This document shows, in pieces, positions 23,345 through 36,915 of a stretch of 64,000 bases of DNA (its first letter is position 1; every line of letters starts with the position of its first letter). The DNA is from Apostichopus japonicus (lineage: Eukaryota > Echinodermata > Holothuroidea > Aspidochirotida > Stichopodidae), in NCBI RefSeq assembly GCF_037975245.1, contig NC_092567.1, positions 9,616,714-9,680,713 of the forward strand. Reading direction: 5' to 3'. A program made the position numbers and the translations under genes. The notes under the pieces are model-generated. The model saw nothing but the letters and a program-made list of their open reading frames with translations. It was not told the origin of the DNA and did not search any database.

Positions 23345-24110
23345 TCTGTGCTAATAGCTAAGAGATTGTTAATATGAATCTAGGTTAAAGGGAAGATAAT
23401 GGTAAAATGCTTTCTGTTATAATAACCTCTCCCTCAAATAGTTTGGTCCCCAAATGCAAAAGAAAAAGCAAGAACGTAGCAACATCAGAATAGGCTAACA
23501 CAATAGTATCACATCTGATAACATGGATGATTGTAGCAAGGTGAACAATTGACATCTTATACAAATTTAACAGTGGTGAGCATCATTAAAAGAAACATTA
23601 ATTAAGCAACAATGTCTTAATATCCTTGCAACACGTCTGATAAAAAACATGAACTTGTAATACATCGAACGATTAGACCAGAAACCGTATGATTACGATA
23701 TGCAATCACACAATAAAACAATTCAAACAATTCACTGAGATTAGAACGATAAAAATATTGAGGCAGTATAATCACGTATACTATTACAATGACTGTACGT
23801 CACACTCAAACTGAAATGAATTAATGATAAGTTATAGAGTTGAAGTGCTATTTTCTACACAAATCGCAACATTATAGAAATTCAAGTACAAAGTTCCAAA
23901 GTCTGGATATGCATGAACTGTTTGTACACACACACCTGTTGCCCAATGAAGGTATATACAAAGGAGCCAAGAGCTCTGATGTCTGCCAATATACAGAACC
24001 AACGGTCCCAGCCATACTGCTTCACACATGATATTATTATAATATATAATTCAGTTAAGCATGTACTGTATAATGTAGCAAACTAAGCATAATTAAAACA
24101 AAATGTCCCA
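23345..24110. other. AT-rich stretch without recognised content
   Basis: No gene, tandem repeat or element end was recognised. Short frames on both strands (for example near 23832-24031) overlap each other and lack domains. Confidence 0.4.
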
Positions 24111-24115
24111 ATTAT

Positions 24116-25095
24116 TTGGCTATGATGTCAAAAGAAGCAGCTAGAGCTTTAATCGACTGGACACCTGCTATGTGCAATAGAATCATCAAAGTCAGATATT
24201 GCTCCAAACACATCAATATGTCTATGGTCCACGTCCATGCACCCACTGAAACTGTAGATGATGTAACAAAAGATGATTTCTATACAACATTTCAGCAGTG
24301 GCGTAGGAAGGTACTTTGGAGTGGGGGGGGGGCTGAAGACTGATGGCCGGCCTGGGGGAGGGGTCTAAGGGGAGGGGGTTCCCCCTCCCCTTTGGAATTT
24401 TTTGCATTCCAGGTGGCCTCAGATGCAATTTGGTGCAATATAGCACACTTCAACACTCACTCCATTTTGTAAACTTAATTTTGTATTTTCACCTGGCCTT
24501 AGATGCAATTTGGTGCTCCAAATGAGATTTTTTTTCTCATTTGGAAATGAAAAAGGGGTTTTCTGACTTGCGAAGCGGGGGGGGGGGCCGGAATGATACT
24601 TCCGCCCCTCCACATTTTTCACTGGGGGGGCTGGCGCCCCCCCCAGCCCCCCGGTTACTACGCCCGTGCATTTCAGGGAATCAGGGTGTGTTGGATCAGA
24701 TACACAAACATGACATGCTGGTTACAGGCGATATGAATGCAAAAGTTGGAGACCAGAATAACCAATTTGATAGGGTAATGGGTAGCCATGGATTGGGCAC
24801 AAGAAATGATAACGGAGAACGGCTATGCAGCTTGTGCGATTTCAACAAACTTGTGATCACAGGAGCAGTATTTCCCTATTAGAGAATTCACAAGGCCACG
24901 TGGGTGTCACCAGATGAGAGAACATCTAATTAGATTGACCATGTGTTGATTAACAGGAGATTTAGAAGCTCAGTTCTAGACACTAGAGTATTGAGGTCAG
25001 CTGATGTTAGAAGCGACCACTACCTACTATGTTCCACAATAATGTTAAAGCTTAAAGAAGGTAGGTATAGTGAAGAGAATAGAAAACGTGCGTGC
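24116..25095 (+). pseudogene. RTE-type LINE endonuclease relic, split by a MITE
   Basis: The apurinic endonuclease domain (EEP fold) of an RTE-like retrotransposon is recognisable in two pieces. The first, 24116-24295, includes IIKVRYCSKHINMSMVHVHA and DDFYTTFQQ. The second starts at 24677 with VLDQIHKHDMLVTGDMNAKV, then VMGSHGLGTRNDNGERLC, a stop at about 24880, TWVSPDERTSN and RSADVRSDHYLL. The GDMNAKVG and SDH motifs carry catalytic residues of the family. A stop codon and the insertion make it dead. The right side ends at the satellite at 25235. Confidence 0.85.
24296..24668 (+). mobile_element. hAT-like MITE, 373 bp, exact 8-bp duplication
   Basis: Starts CAGTGGCGTAGGAAGG, ends GGTTACTACGCCCGTG, and is flanked on both sides by CATTTCAG. 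It interrupts the endonuclease reading frame of the RTE relic and is a close relative of 13686-14058. Confidence 0.94.
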
Positions 25096-25234
25096 TAGAT
25101 ATGATACCGGCTACGAAAGAATGAAGTGAGGGCAAAATTCATTACAACCGCGACGAACATGTACCATGTACTGGAATAATGAAGTAGAAGGGTGCAAAAA
25201 TATTGAAAATGATCTCGACAATAGTCTGGACAAT

Positions 25235-28200
25235 CGAATGTGCGGCACATATCAATCGAATGTTCGGTGCAGATCAGTCGAATGTGCGGTACCGATAAAT
25301 CGAATGTGCTGTACCGATCAATCGAATGTTCTGTACCCATCAATCGACGGCGGAACAGATGAATCGATTGTGTGGTACCGATAAATCGAATGAGTTTACC
25401 GATAATTCGAATGTGCGGTACCGATCAACCAAAAGTTACGTACCGATTAAACGAATAATCGGTAGCGCTCAATCGAATGTGCGGTACCGATAGATAGAAT
25501 GTGCGGTACCGATCAATCGAATGTTACGTATCGATCAATCGAATGTGCGGTACCTATGAATCGAATGTGCGGTACAGCTCAATCGAATGTGCGATACCGA
25601 ACAATCGAATGTGCGGTAGAGATCAATCGAATGTGCGGTACCGATAAATCGAATGTTCGGTGCAGATCAGTCGAATGTGCGGTACCGATAAATCGAATGT
25701 GCGGTACCGATCAATCGAATGTGCGGTAGAGATCAATCGAATGTGCGGTAACGATCAATCGAATGTTCGGTGCAGATCAGTCGAATGTGCGGTACCGATA
25801 AATCGAATGTGCTGTACCGATCAATCGAATGTTCTGTACCCATCAATCGACGGCGGAACAGATGAATCGATTGTGTGGTACCGATAAATCGAATGAGTTT
25901 ACCGATAATTCGAATGTGCGGTACCGATCAACCAAATGTTACGTACCGATTAAACGAATAATCGGTAGCGCTCAATCGAATGTGTGGTACCGATAGATAG
26001 AATGTGCGGTACCGATCAATCGAATGTTACGTATCGATCAATCGAATGTGCGGTACCTATGAATCGAATGTGCGGTACCTATGAATCGAATGTGTGGTAC
26101 CGATCAATCGAATGTGCGGTACCAATAAATATAATGTGCGGTACCGATCAATCGAATGTGCAGTACCGATCAATCGAATGTGCGGTAACGATCAATCGAA
26201 TGTTCGGTGCAGATCAGTCGAATGTGCGGTACCGATAAATCGAATGTGCTGTACCGATCAATCGAATGTTCTGTACCCATCAATCGACGGCGGAACAGAT
26301 GAATCGATTGTGTGGTACCGATAAATCGAATGAGTTTACCGATAATTCGAATGTGCGATACCGATCAACCAAATGTTACGTACCGATTAAACGAAAAATC
26401 GGTAGCGCTCAATCGAATGTGCGGTACCGATAGATAGAATGTGCGGATCCGATCAATCGAATGTGCGGTACCGATCGATCGAATGTGCAGTACCGATCAA
26501 TCGAATGTGCGGAACCGATCAATCGAATGTGCGGAACCAATCAATCGAATGTGTAGTACCGATCAAACGATTGTATGGTACCGAACAAATGAATTTGCGG
26601 TACCGATAAATTAAATGTGCGGAAACGATCAATCGAATGTGCGGTACCGACCAATAGAATGTGCGTTACCGATAAATAGAATGTTCGGTATCGATAATTC
26701 GATTGTGCGGAACCGATCAATCGAATGTGTGGTACCCATCAATCGTATGTGCGGTACCGATCAATCGTATGTGCAGTACCGATCAATCGAATGTGCGGTA
26801 CTGATAAATAGAATGTTCGGTGCTGATCATTCTGTTGTGTGGAACCGATTAATCGAATGTGCGGTACTGATCAATCGAATGTTCGGTACCGATCAATCGA
26901 ATGTGCGGAACCGATCAATCGAATGTGTAGTACCGATTAATCGAATTTGCGGTACCGAACAGTCGAATGTTCGGTATCGATCAATCGAGTGTGCTGTACC
27001 GCTATATCGAATATGCGGTACCGATAAATAGAATGTGCGGTACCGCTCAATCGAAATTGCGATACCGATCAATCGAATGTGCGGTACCGATCATTCAAAT
27101 ATGCAATACCCATTATTCGAATGTGCGGTACCTTTCAATAGAATGTGCTGTACCTATCAATCGAATGTGTGGTACCAATCATTTAAATGTGCGGTACCGA
27201 TCAATCGCGTACCGATAAATCGAATGTGGGTAACTTATCAATCGAATGTGAGAAACCGACCAATCGAATGAGAGATAAATCGAATATGCGGTACCGATCA
27301 ATCGAGTGTGCGGTATCGATAAATAGAATGTGCGGTACCGATCAATCGAGTGTGCGGTACCGATAAATGGAATGTGCGGTACTGATTAATCGAATGTGAT
27401 TTCCGATCAACCGAATTGTGGTACCGGTCAATCGAATGTTCGGTACCTTTCAATGGAATGTTCGGTACCGATCAATCGAATGTGCGGTACCGATCAACAT
27501 AATGTGCGGTACCGATCAATCGAATGTGCGGTACCGAACAGTCGAATATTCGGTACCGTTAAATTGAATATGCGGTACCGAACAATGAAATGTGCGGTAC
27601 CGATCGATCGAATGTTCGGTACCGATCATTCAAGTGTGCGATTCCGATCATTCTCATGTGCTCTTCACTTCAATCGAATGTGCTGTACCGACCAATCGAA
27701 TATGCGGTACCGATCACGATAATTTGCGGTATCGATCAATCGAATGTTCGGTACCGATCACTAGAATATGCGATACCGATCAATAGAATGTGCGGAACCG
27801 ATCAATCGAATGTGCGGTATCGATCAATCGAATGTGCGGTACCGATCAACATAATGTGCGGTACCGATCAATCGAAGGTGCGGTACCGAATAGTCGAAAT
27901 TTCGGTACCGATAAATTGAATATGCGGTACCGAACAATGTAATGTGCGGTACCGAGTAATCGAATGTTCGGAATAGAATGTGCGTTACCGATCAATAGAA
28001 TGTGCGGAACCGACAAATAGAATGTGCGGTACCTATCAATCTAATGTGCAGTACCGATCAATCGAATGTGCGGTACAGTACCGATAAATCGACTGTGCGG
28101 TACCGATCAATCGAATATGCGGTACCCATTATTCGAATGTGCGGTACCTTTCAATCGAATGTGCGGTACCAATCATTCGAATGTGCGGTACCGATGAATC

Positions 28201-28292
28201 GAATGTGCGTCACAGATAAATCGAATGTGCGGTACCGATTAATCGAATGTGCGGAACCGATCAATGGAATGTGCGGTACCGATCGATCGAAT
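25235..28292 (+). repeat. 22-bp satellite array, about 139 units, with higher-order repeats
   Basis: The consensus unit is CGAATGTGCGGTACCGATCA plus AT. It contains the palindrome CGGTACCG. At the left end a block starting ATGTTCGGTGCAGATCAG recurs at 25260, 25763 and 26200. That gives higher-order units of about 503 and 437 bp (close to 23 and 20 monomers). The right half is more mixed. Because 22 is not a multiple of three, the 66-base cycle reads through all frames, producing Cys-rich pseudo-ORFs (MCGTDQSNVRYRSIECAVPI) that should not be annotated as proteins. The same unit occurs inverted at 60115. Confidence 0.95.
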
Positions 28293-28299
28293 GTTAGGG

Positions 28300-31200
28300 T
28301 AGGCTATTTGCTAGTTAGGGTAGGCTATTTGCTTTACTGTAGATATAAGAAAATCCTGCTTATTTGTGGTTAGCATCAAGACATACAATCCTGTGTACAT
28401 AGCTCGATGGTTTGGCAAATATGTCAGCAAGTGTGTTAGTAACTATTCAGTATACATCATGGCAATTTTGTGAGTATTCTGGGCAAGATTTTGCAATTTC
28501 CAAACCAAAACATGTAACACTTACAGTGTTAAACAGGGTTAATTACTTGGAAACTGTTGGAAACACAAGTGTTGCAGATTCGATAGAGGCCCCCCTCCAG
28601 CCTAATTAGAAGCCAACAAATGTGCTTTTGTATTATATGTCAAGACAAGAATCACTAGCAGAGGTAATTAGGATCAACACCAATATGTTATTGCATTTTG
28701 GGTCAAAGTCATACTGCATAAATTTATTAGTATACCTCATCATGGTTCAGACCTTAAAATATCAATCGGTTTTAACCAATAGTGTTGTATTCTGCCAGTT
28801 TTGAGTGAGCACAAGCTTAAGGAGATGCCTTGGTATGACATAAAATTGACAGTGGTATTAGGTATATACAGTAGGAACTTGGCATTCACTAGTCAAGGGT
28901 AATGCAGCGCTAATGATAAATGCGTCAGCAACAGTCAGCAACAGTCTTCTTTCTGCACAAGCAGTTTATGCAGCACAGTTGCATAGTGCATTAAGCTGAT
29001 CATTGCAGAAGCTGTTAATGGACAAAGAGAGGATTAAGGGAAGAGGGTAGGGAATAAACTAGAACAACTTACTTTGACACATTCTCTTACACAGGCTCTT
29101 TAGTGGATAAGCAGTTTGCTAACAGTTTCATTTTATTTTGATTTTCTACTTTACAGTTTGGCAGAGCTAATTATGACCCATACATCGCTTTTCTTACAGG
29201 GATATATACATTAACTTCACTGATCACATTAACTTCAAACTCAATATGCACCAGCAATGCCAAACTTTAGTAGTAAAAAGACAATTTGGGGGAATCCCTA
29301 GCTAGTGACAATGTCAATTGTGACATCACTCAAAATGACCCCACAGCCTTGGCCTCGCTAACCATTTAGTATATTTACCAGCATAAAACCAGCACAGCAC
29401 ATGAAAATTTGATGGGGCATAATTTCAACCTGTCACAGTAGGCTATCTCGTTGGGAATGGTTTGTTTGAGTACATATAATGTGCAATATGAAATGGAATA
29501 TCCAGAAAAATAATTATCTCAGCCCATCCCCCCTCCCCTGCTTGCTGGTGAATAATTTATACAAAACTGCTGTGAGTCATTTTCTCTCAATTGACCACAT
29601 TGTTGGGGCAAAGACCTCACTGCCTCCTTTCTTATTGCAATTGGGCCCAACTAATAAGGCTCTAGTGGTTCCAGAATTCATCACCCTTTTACAAATATTT
29701 AGAAAATAATTCAGGGTTGTCAGATACAAAATGGTAATATATTAAGTCTAAATAAATTATATTAAAAATTGTTTTGATTGCCCTTGGGAGGAAGGAGGCA
29801 TTTGTATTGGTTATAACTCATGTCATGTACATAGGGCATTGGCTTTCTAATACAATGGACGTCTGTTTGGAGTATTAGAAGTGGTTGACTTGAGAGAGAC
29901 AAGAAGTCTATCACTGGATGAATTGTTTATCTTTAATCCACTTTTCTTTCTTTGTTTCCCTTTATTGATTTTCTTGGCTCTGATTACTTCTGGGCTTCCT
30001 GTTCTCACTCCTTGAAGCATTCCTGGCTCCCAATGTGTGCTTTGTGGTAACACCTCTTAAGTTATACCTGATTGGAAGCAGCTTCTGGCTTCTCTCAACT
30101 TTGAAGGCAAAACAATTACTCCTCTTTGTTTGTGGTCATCGGCCACCCTATAATTCTAAGGGTGAAGTTAAGATGTGCACTGTAAGGCTTAAAAACCTAG
30201 CTACATCCATTGAATGCATCTCTCATCTGCCAACTCAAGCGGTAGCATTACCTTTACCACTCCTGAGAGAGAGTTGAAGACTGTTTCATATCTTCAGGTC
30301 TTCTTGTATATTCTGATTATTCACATAAGCGTCTATTTTATACTTCTTGCAACTGCTTCCTACAGTAGGTTAGAGATATTTGTGTGACTGAGGCTTATTT
30401 AATTGCCATGTACATGAGCCCCTTTAATACTAAATTTGCTATATGCATTTACCCCTGAAACCCTTATGAATGTGTTTCTATTAATTGTTTGACTATCTGA
30501 GTTGTGTCCTTTGCAAGTAACATTGCTGCATTATTGTTCAGTTTGCTATCGTAATGCTCACTAAATATAATCCCATAATATTAAGGTTTCACATGGCAAT
30601 TGAGTATTCTTCTGTATTTAGTGTGTGCTGGAAAACTGTACATATTTTGCTGCTTTCTAGTTTGCAACATAGTATTGAGGCTCGTTAAATGTGACATATT
30701 AACATGGTGCACATTATTTTAATTTGTATTCAATATGCCATTAATTATTGTTAGTAGTGATCACCCAGGTCACTTTGTATACATAATATTGTATGTATGT
30801 ATATTAGATCATCCTGCAAGCAGGAACTCGCGAAGAAGCCTAATTGGCTTATCAAAGCCGCAAGCTGACCGAAGTCAGTCTCTTACATTCATATTTAACG
30901 TCCATGATTATGAATTGTTAATTGTCAACAACTCTGTAACAACTGGACGACATACATTAATCTGGGAGTGACTCGAACCGGAGTGACTCGAATTGCTAAC
31001 AAGTTCTGCCTTACCCCTGTTTGCCTAACATTTTGTGGGTTAGAGCTGCATACTTTGAGTCCCCGAGGATCACTGTGCATGGTACCTTGTGTTACCATGG
31101 TAACAGAACCACAATGGGCAAGATACTGTATATGGGTAGTATTGTTTATTTAGGCTTTGAATTAGAGACAAATTAAGGTGGCATACTCCTATAAGAGTCT

Positions 31201-32140
31201 ATAACCATCCACTTGATTGTTCTCCTTCAGGAAAAGTGCCAAAGAGCAGCAGGAGAACATCTTTTATTGACCTGTTATCAATCATGATCTAGTTTTTTGT
31301 GGCTTGCATATTAAAGAGCATGAATGGAAGTACATGTGGTGAGAAAATTGAGTCAATTGAGGCAATTTTAGACCCGTTTAGGCCTCACAGGAGCAGCGTA
31401 GGAAAATTGTTTACCAACTGAGTGAAGAGGTTTGTTTACAAGTGACGAAAACGTCCGGCTCGGATAGCAAAAAATCTACATGGTCATGATACGGAAATTT
31501 GATGGTGCAATGAAAGGCCAACTTTTCAGCTATCAGGTGATGGGTAGCGTTTAGCTAGTGAAAACTTCTATCTAGACTTAAAGACATTACTTTTGTGATT
31601 TGGTGTGTAAGTCAGTGGGGCTTTTAATAGGCGTATGCTACCTTAATCGAAAATGCCAAATTTTTCATTTTAAGTAGAAGTCCCAATTTTGGACCAAAGT
31701 AGTTGCTATGGTGTGTAAAAATGGTTTTCAAGCAAACGTCTGAAAATTTCAAGCTTGGGTAATTTTTACACATTAATTATAATCACAGCATTAAAGTACC
31801 ACAAAGAGCATGTGCGTTTCTATGCATGAGACTAGAACAGCCTTCTGTGCACGTCTGACCAGTTTTCCCACCCCAATAAACTATTGGGTCATTAAGCCTT
31901 CACCTACCAAAGCTTCCGTACTTTGATTCCTACCTTCAACCTGCTAAGTAGGTGCCAAATGCACAAAATTCAAAATCCTTCAGAATCAGACCCAAATGCC
32001 TTCAGTGTGTCTGAATTGAACCACTAAGTTCAGTGAAATTTGACATCTGTGAGCACCTAAAGTACATGGTAATCATATTTTATGTTATTTTTGCTAAAGT
32101 TGTAAGTAACTAAGGACAAAACTGAACTCAGTTTCAATGC
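28300..32140. other. Largely unrecognised DNA with a SINE copy
   Basis: Right after the satellite a GTTAGGGTAGGCTATTTGCT unit is repeated twice. Bases 29065-29150 match 40484-40550 (ACACATTCTCTTACACAGGC), a stretch that at 40.4 kb follows the hammerhead-like motif. Frames at 29847-30053 (minus) and 30035-30277 (plus) have no recognised domain. No host exon could be supported. Confidence 0.4.
30806..31000 (-). mobile_element. Truncated tRNA-derived SINE
   Basis: It matches the body of the SINE at 23110 (AGCAGGAACTCGCGAAGAAG, GCAAGCTGACCGAAGTCAG). The B-box region (GAGTGACTCGAACC) appears twice and the A-box end is missing. Confidence 0.75.
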
Positions 32141-32188
32141 ATGAAATACAAGCGCGTATCCAGGGGGGTTGGGGGCGCGCCCCCGGGT

Positions 32189-32325
32189 AAGGAAAAGAGG
32201 AGAGAAAAAAGAGAGGGAAAAGGGAAAAGGGGCAGGGGAAAGGAGGAGAGGAAGGAGGGGAAAAGAAAAAGAAGAAAGAGAGAAAAAAGAGAAAAGGAGG
32301 GAGTAGAAGATAAACGCCAAGACAC
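32189..32325. repeat. Purine-only tract of the C family
   Basis: About 135 bases made almost only of A and G. The homologous tracts are 33124-33255 and 17880-17960. Open frames rich in Lys, Arg and Glu (or Ser, Phe and Leu on the other strand) are compositional artefacts. Confidence 0.85.
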
Positions 32326-33878
32326 CGGGAAGAGAAGGAGGAACAGTCATAATTACAGCGCTGATCCCTATTATATACACAGGGTAGCCAGTGACGAATC
32401 GAGCATTACGGAGGGGGTGTGCGCCTCACCCTTCCCCTTACACCGACCAACTCCATATTTGACGTTTCCATTTTTCCTCTCTCAATAATGTATCTATATA
32501 TATATATATACTATATATGGTCTATCATAACGCTCGTGTGTGTGTATGGACACTTTAAACAATTGTACATAATTGTGCTATGGAACCAACTGTGGCTGGT
32601 CTTGGACTCGAGTCGTCGGGGAACATGACGCATTTCGAGTAGGGGGCGACCGCCTTCCCCTGAGCAAATTTTCTTTATGACATCGGAGTAATTTCAAAAT
32701 AGACAATGCTTAGATGCAACTTAGAAGGCCTGGGAAGTGTCATTTCCAGCGATCTGGGAGGCATTTTCGGCAAAAATTGTTTCTTATACGCTTCGCGCCA
32801 ACTCGTGGTGGCGCTTCGCTTAGATAGTTTGCCTACAGGCTTCGCCCCTCCCTTGGCAACTACTCGCTACACGAATTTGTAAAGCAAAGAGCAGATATCA
32901 CATCATATCAGTGAGCATCGAAATGCATGTTCCAGGATGAACAGCCTCAAAACTGTCTATGTGTGTAGTCAAAGGCCCAATTGGATTTGGGGGCTGTAAT
33001 GACTTGCCCGAAAAATATACCCAAACTTTTTCGCGCGCTTTGCGCGCGTTTAACATATCAATGCCAATATCATATAAGCAGGTGCGTATCCAGGGGGGGC
33101 GTTGGGGGCGCGCGCCCCCCGGGTAAGGAAAAGAGGAGAGAAAAAAAAGAGAAGAAAAAAAAGGGAAAAGGAGGGGGAAAAAAGAAAAGGAGGAGAGAAA
33201 GGAAGGGAAAAGAAAAAGAAAAAAGAGAGAAAAAGGAGAAAAGGAGGGAGTAGAAGAGAGCCAAGACCTCGGGAAGAGAAAGAGGAACAGTCATAGTTAA
33301 AGCGCTGATCCCTATTATATACACAGGGTAGCCAGTGACAGATCAAGGATTACGGAGGGGGTGTGCGCCTCACCCTACCCCTTACACCGACAATTCCATT
33401 TTTGACGTTTCCATTTTTCCTCTCTCACTAATGTATCTATATAAATACTATATATGGTCTATCATGATGCGTGTGTCTGTATGGACGCCTTAAACAATTG
33501 TACAAATTGTAGTACAATTGTGCTATATGGAACCAATTGTGGCTGGTCTTGAACTCGACCGAGTCGTCGGGGAACATGACGCATTTCGGGAAGGGGGCGA
33601 CCGCCCCCTCCCCCCCGAGCAAATTTTCTTTAAGACATCGCTAGTAATTTCAAAATAGACAATGCTTAGATGCAACTTACAAGGCTTGGGAAGTGTCATT
33701 TCCAGCGACCTGGGAGGCATATTCGGCCAAAATTTTTCTTGTACGCTTCGCGCCAACTTATGGTGGCGCTTCGCTTAGATAGTTTGCCTACAGGCTTCGC
33801 CCCTCCCTTGGCAATTACTCGCTACACGCCTGTGCGAATTTGTAAAGCAAAGAGCAGATATAACGTCATATCAGTGAG

Positions 33879-34893
33879 CACTGGCGGATCCAAGGGGGGC
33901 CAAGGGGGGCCATGGCCCCCCCAAAGGTGAGCCAAAAAGTGTTGTCGAACATCCGCTAAATCATATGATTGGAAATTAAAAAAATCGAGAGGAATAGCAG
34001 TGGTAGACTAGTGTAAACCTTTTCGTTTTCTGGTTTAAAATTAAATGCAGAGCTCCCAACTGACCCGCAATTCGCGGGAATTAGACCCGCATTCTAACAC
34101 CCAAACCCGCTGACCCGCACAAGCGTCCGAAAAACCGCATTGTAATTGTCAAGTATACATAAAAAAAATTGCATCATATCTTGACTTAGCAACCATCATT
34201 TCTTTAGCATTTAGCATAATAGAGTATAAAACCTCCTTTACAGCATCATTTGAACCTCAAATTAGCCTATATTTCTTTTCATTGGGGCGAGCAGCGAACA
34301 TTTTCATGCCACGGGAAAGAATGAATTATCACCTACTATTCAATTTATTGATGTTACACACAAAAAAATGCATATTTCTCAGAAAATTTTGGGTGACAAA
34401 AGCCTTTCTAAGTGCCACCATTTTACATGTAGGCATCACCATGATTCCAAAAAAATTCAAAAGGGGAGGGGGACACCCCCTCCCCTTATACCCCTCCCCA
34501 GGACGGCGATTCGTGGCATGGACCAGCATTTGCCTTCTCAAGAGTTGGGAGCTATGTAAATGTATGAGCATGAGGATTTACAGTTTAACACCATTTTGCA
34601 GTTACAGGCTGGTTGTAAGAAATTTATAACCTATGAGAAATCAAATTGCTTGAGAAAGATGATCTCAACTTTGTTTTATAAATATTTTAGAAAATTACAC
34701 CTGGAAAACTTTTTTTTAGAAGTAAATTAACATCACCATTGTACACTTTTGTCGCACCAAATTACATCTGAGGGCATTCAGAAATAGAAAATTTTCCATA
34801 GGGGAGGGGGCACCCCCTCCCCTTTGACCCCTCCCCATATCACTCTAATGCCACTTTGGCCCCTCCCAAACAAAGGCCCTGGATCCGCCAGTG
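33879..34893. mobile_element. hAT-like element, 1,015 bp, exact 8-bp duplication, inserted in C2
   Basis: Starts CACTGGCGGATCCAAGG, ends CCTGGATCCGCCAGTG, and is flanked on both sides by TCAGTGAG. The homologous C1 sequence at 32909 shows the empty site. Inside are two G-rich hairpin modules (34462, 34798), the second next to GCACCAAATTACATCTGAGG, which echoes the 373-bp MITE. Confidence 0.93.
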
Positions 34894-34957
34894 TCAGTGA
34901 GCATTGAAATGCATGTTCCACGATGAACAGCCTCAAAAAACTGTCTATGTGTGTATT

Positions 34958-35393
34958 CAAGGCGTAGGAGCCCAATTGGATTTGGGGCTGTAACGACTTG
35001 CCCGAAAAAGAGCCGAAATTTTTCGCGCGCGAAGCGCGCGTTTAACACATCGATGCCAATATCATATAAGCAAGCATCGGTCATTACATTGCATGTCATC
35101 GTGTACCTTACGGTCCGTCAAAGTTGCACAGTATACCGCCGGATGCTAATGTAAACAACCAAATGTCTTATGTAGATGGAGAAAAAGCATACAGATCCAT
35201 TTATGTCAAAACTCTCTTTTACAGTAGTAATGTCGGCCAAGCTTAGAACTTTATTTTAATTACCAAGGAGATCATTTTTAACCTATTCATTGCTATTTAT
35301 TTTTCTTTCAGTAGGTGCCCGAAAAAAATGGGGAAAAAAATGGTTGCGGGGGGGGGGCTGCAGCCCCCGCCTTCTACGGGACCTACGCCTATG
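34958..35393. mobile_element. B-family hAT-like element B2, 436 bp
   Basis: Starts CAAGGCGTAGGAGCCC and ends GGACCTACGCCTATG. The flanks TGTGTATT and TGTGTAGT match at 7 of 8. It is uninterrupted, so it serves as the reference for B1, and it has the hairpin CGCGCGCGAAGCGCGCG at about 35021. Confidence 0.9.
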
Positions 35394-36915
35394 TGTGTAG
35401 TGTTCGGTTTCGATATACCTCATATCGGAAATATCTGCTATTTTTCATTTCCTTCAACGAAGTTTTATAATAGCCATTATAAGAGGTTGCAATATTTCTA
35501 CACCAATAAATTAACTGTGTCTGAATTTTCGAAAATTTCCTGACCAACATTTTTTCTATATTGGTTGTCCATAGATCGATTGAATTTTGTGCAACATTAT
35601 GGGTATGTTTTGAAGTGATTTAAGCCCATGAAATATTGGGCTTAAAACCTTGAAAAGTGGGGCTGTCAGATATTGTGGGCTGTGACGAAGAATCACCTAC
35701 AAAAGCAATGATCCGCAGGACATGCAATGAGGTCCAACATGATGTGTGACTGGTGACAATCTTCAAAAAGTAATGGATGGAAAAAAAACTATTGGGAAAT
35801 ATTTGGTTTTCAGGCAAAATTGTACATCTGGTTGGTCATTTTCAAGCCCGAGAAGTGCCATTTCCGGTGATCTGGGGGTATCAAAACCAGAATTTTTCTT
35901 GTACGCTCCGCGCCAACCGATGGTAGCGCTCCGCTTAGATGGTAATTCGCGCCCCCCGGGTTAGAAAATCCTGGATACGCGCCTGATAAGCAAGCATCAA
36001 TCATTTCATCGCATGGCATCGTGTACCGGATGCTAATGTAAACAACGAAATGTCTTATGTACATGGAGAAAAGTATACAAGTCCAATTATGTCAAAACTC
36101 TCTTTTACAGTAGTAATGTCGGCCAAGCTTAGAACTTGATTTTAATTACCAAGGAGATAATTTTTAAACTATTCATTGCTATTTATGTTTCTTTCAGTAG
36201 GTGCCCAAAAAATTCTCGGCATATATTGCCCGAATTTTCAGGGAAAAAATTGGTTGCCGGGGGGGGGGGGGGGCTGCAGCCTCGTCTCCTACGCCTATGT
36301 GTGTAGTGTTCGGTTTCGAAATATCTGATATCGAAAATATCAGCTATTTTTCATTTCCTTCAACGAAGGGGTTTTAATATTTCTACACCAATAAATTAAC
36401 TGTGTATAAATTTTCGAAAATTTCCTTACCAACATTCTTCATCATACTTTCCTCTACTCATGCAATTTTGACCTGTCTGTTAGGGGTTCAAGGTTTTTCT
36501 ATATTGGTTGTCCATAGATCGATTGAATTTTGTGCAACATTATGGGTATGTTTTGAAGTGATTTTGACTTTAACAAATAATAGGCTTAAAACCTTGAAAA
36601 GTGGGGCTTTCGGATATTGTGGGCCGTGACGAAGAATCACCTACAAAAGCAATGATCCGCAGGACATGCAATGAGGTCCAACATGATGTGTGACTGGTGA
36701 CAATCTTCAAAAAGTAATGGATGGAAAAAAACTATTGGGAAATATTTGGTTTTCAGGCAAAATTGTACATCTGGTTGGTCATTTTCAAGCCCGAGAAGTG
36801 CCATTTCCGGTGATCTGGGGGTATCAAAACCAGAAAAGTTTTCTTGTACGCTTCGCGCCAACTGATGGTGGCGCTCCGCTTAGATAGTACTTTGCGCCCC
36901 CCGGGTTAGAAAATC

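Larger units (their letters stand above)
33079..35985. mobile_element. C-family element C2, inserted in B1
   Basis: Starts CAGGTGCGTATCCAGG, ends CCTGGATACGCGCCTG, and is flanked on both sides by ATAAG. B2 at 35065 shows the uninterrupted target CATATAAGCAAGCATC. It carries B2 at the same position where C1 carries B1. Confidence 0.88.
32970..36299. mobile_element. B-family hAT-like element B1 (split by C2)
   Basis: Starts CAAAGGCCCAATTGG, ends CTCCTACGCCTATG, and is flanked on both sides by TGTGTAGT. Its own sequence is 32970-33078 and 35991-36299. It carries the palindrome CGCGCGCTTTGCGCGCG near 33033. A homologue is at 34958. Confidence 0.85.

Noticed and set aside
25166-28373. Cys-rich repeat proteins (MCGTDQSN...)
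   Set aside because: A 22-bp satellite has a 66-base reading cycle with no stops in several frames. Frames overlap and shift with every indel.
32057-33346. Lys/Arg/Glu-rich and Phe/Ser/Leu-rich frames
   Set aside because: They are translations of a purine-only tract and its complement inside C-family elements.
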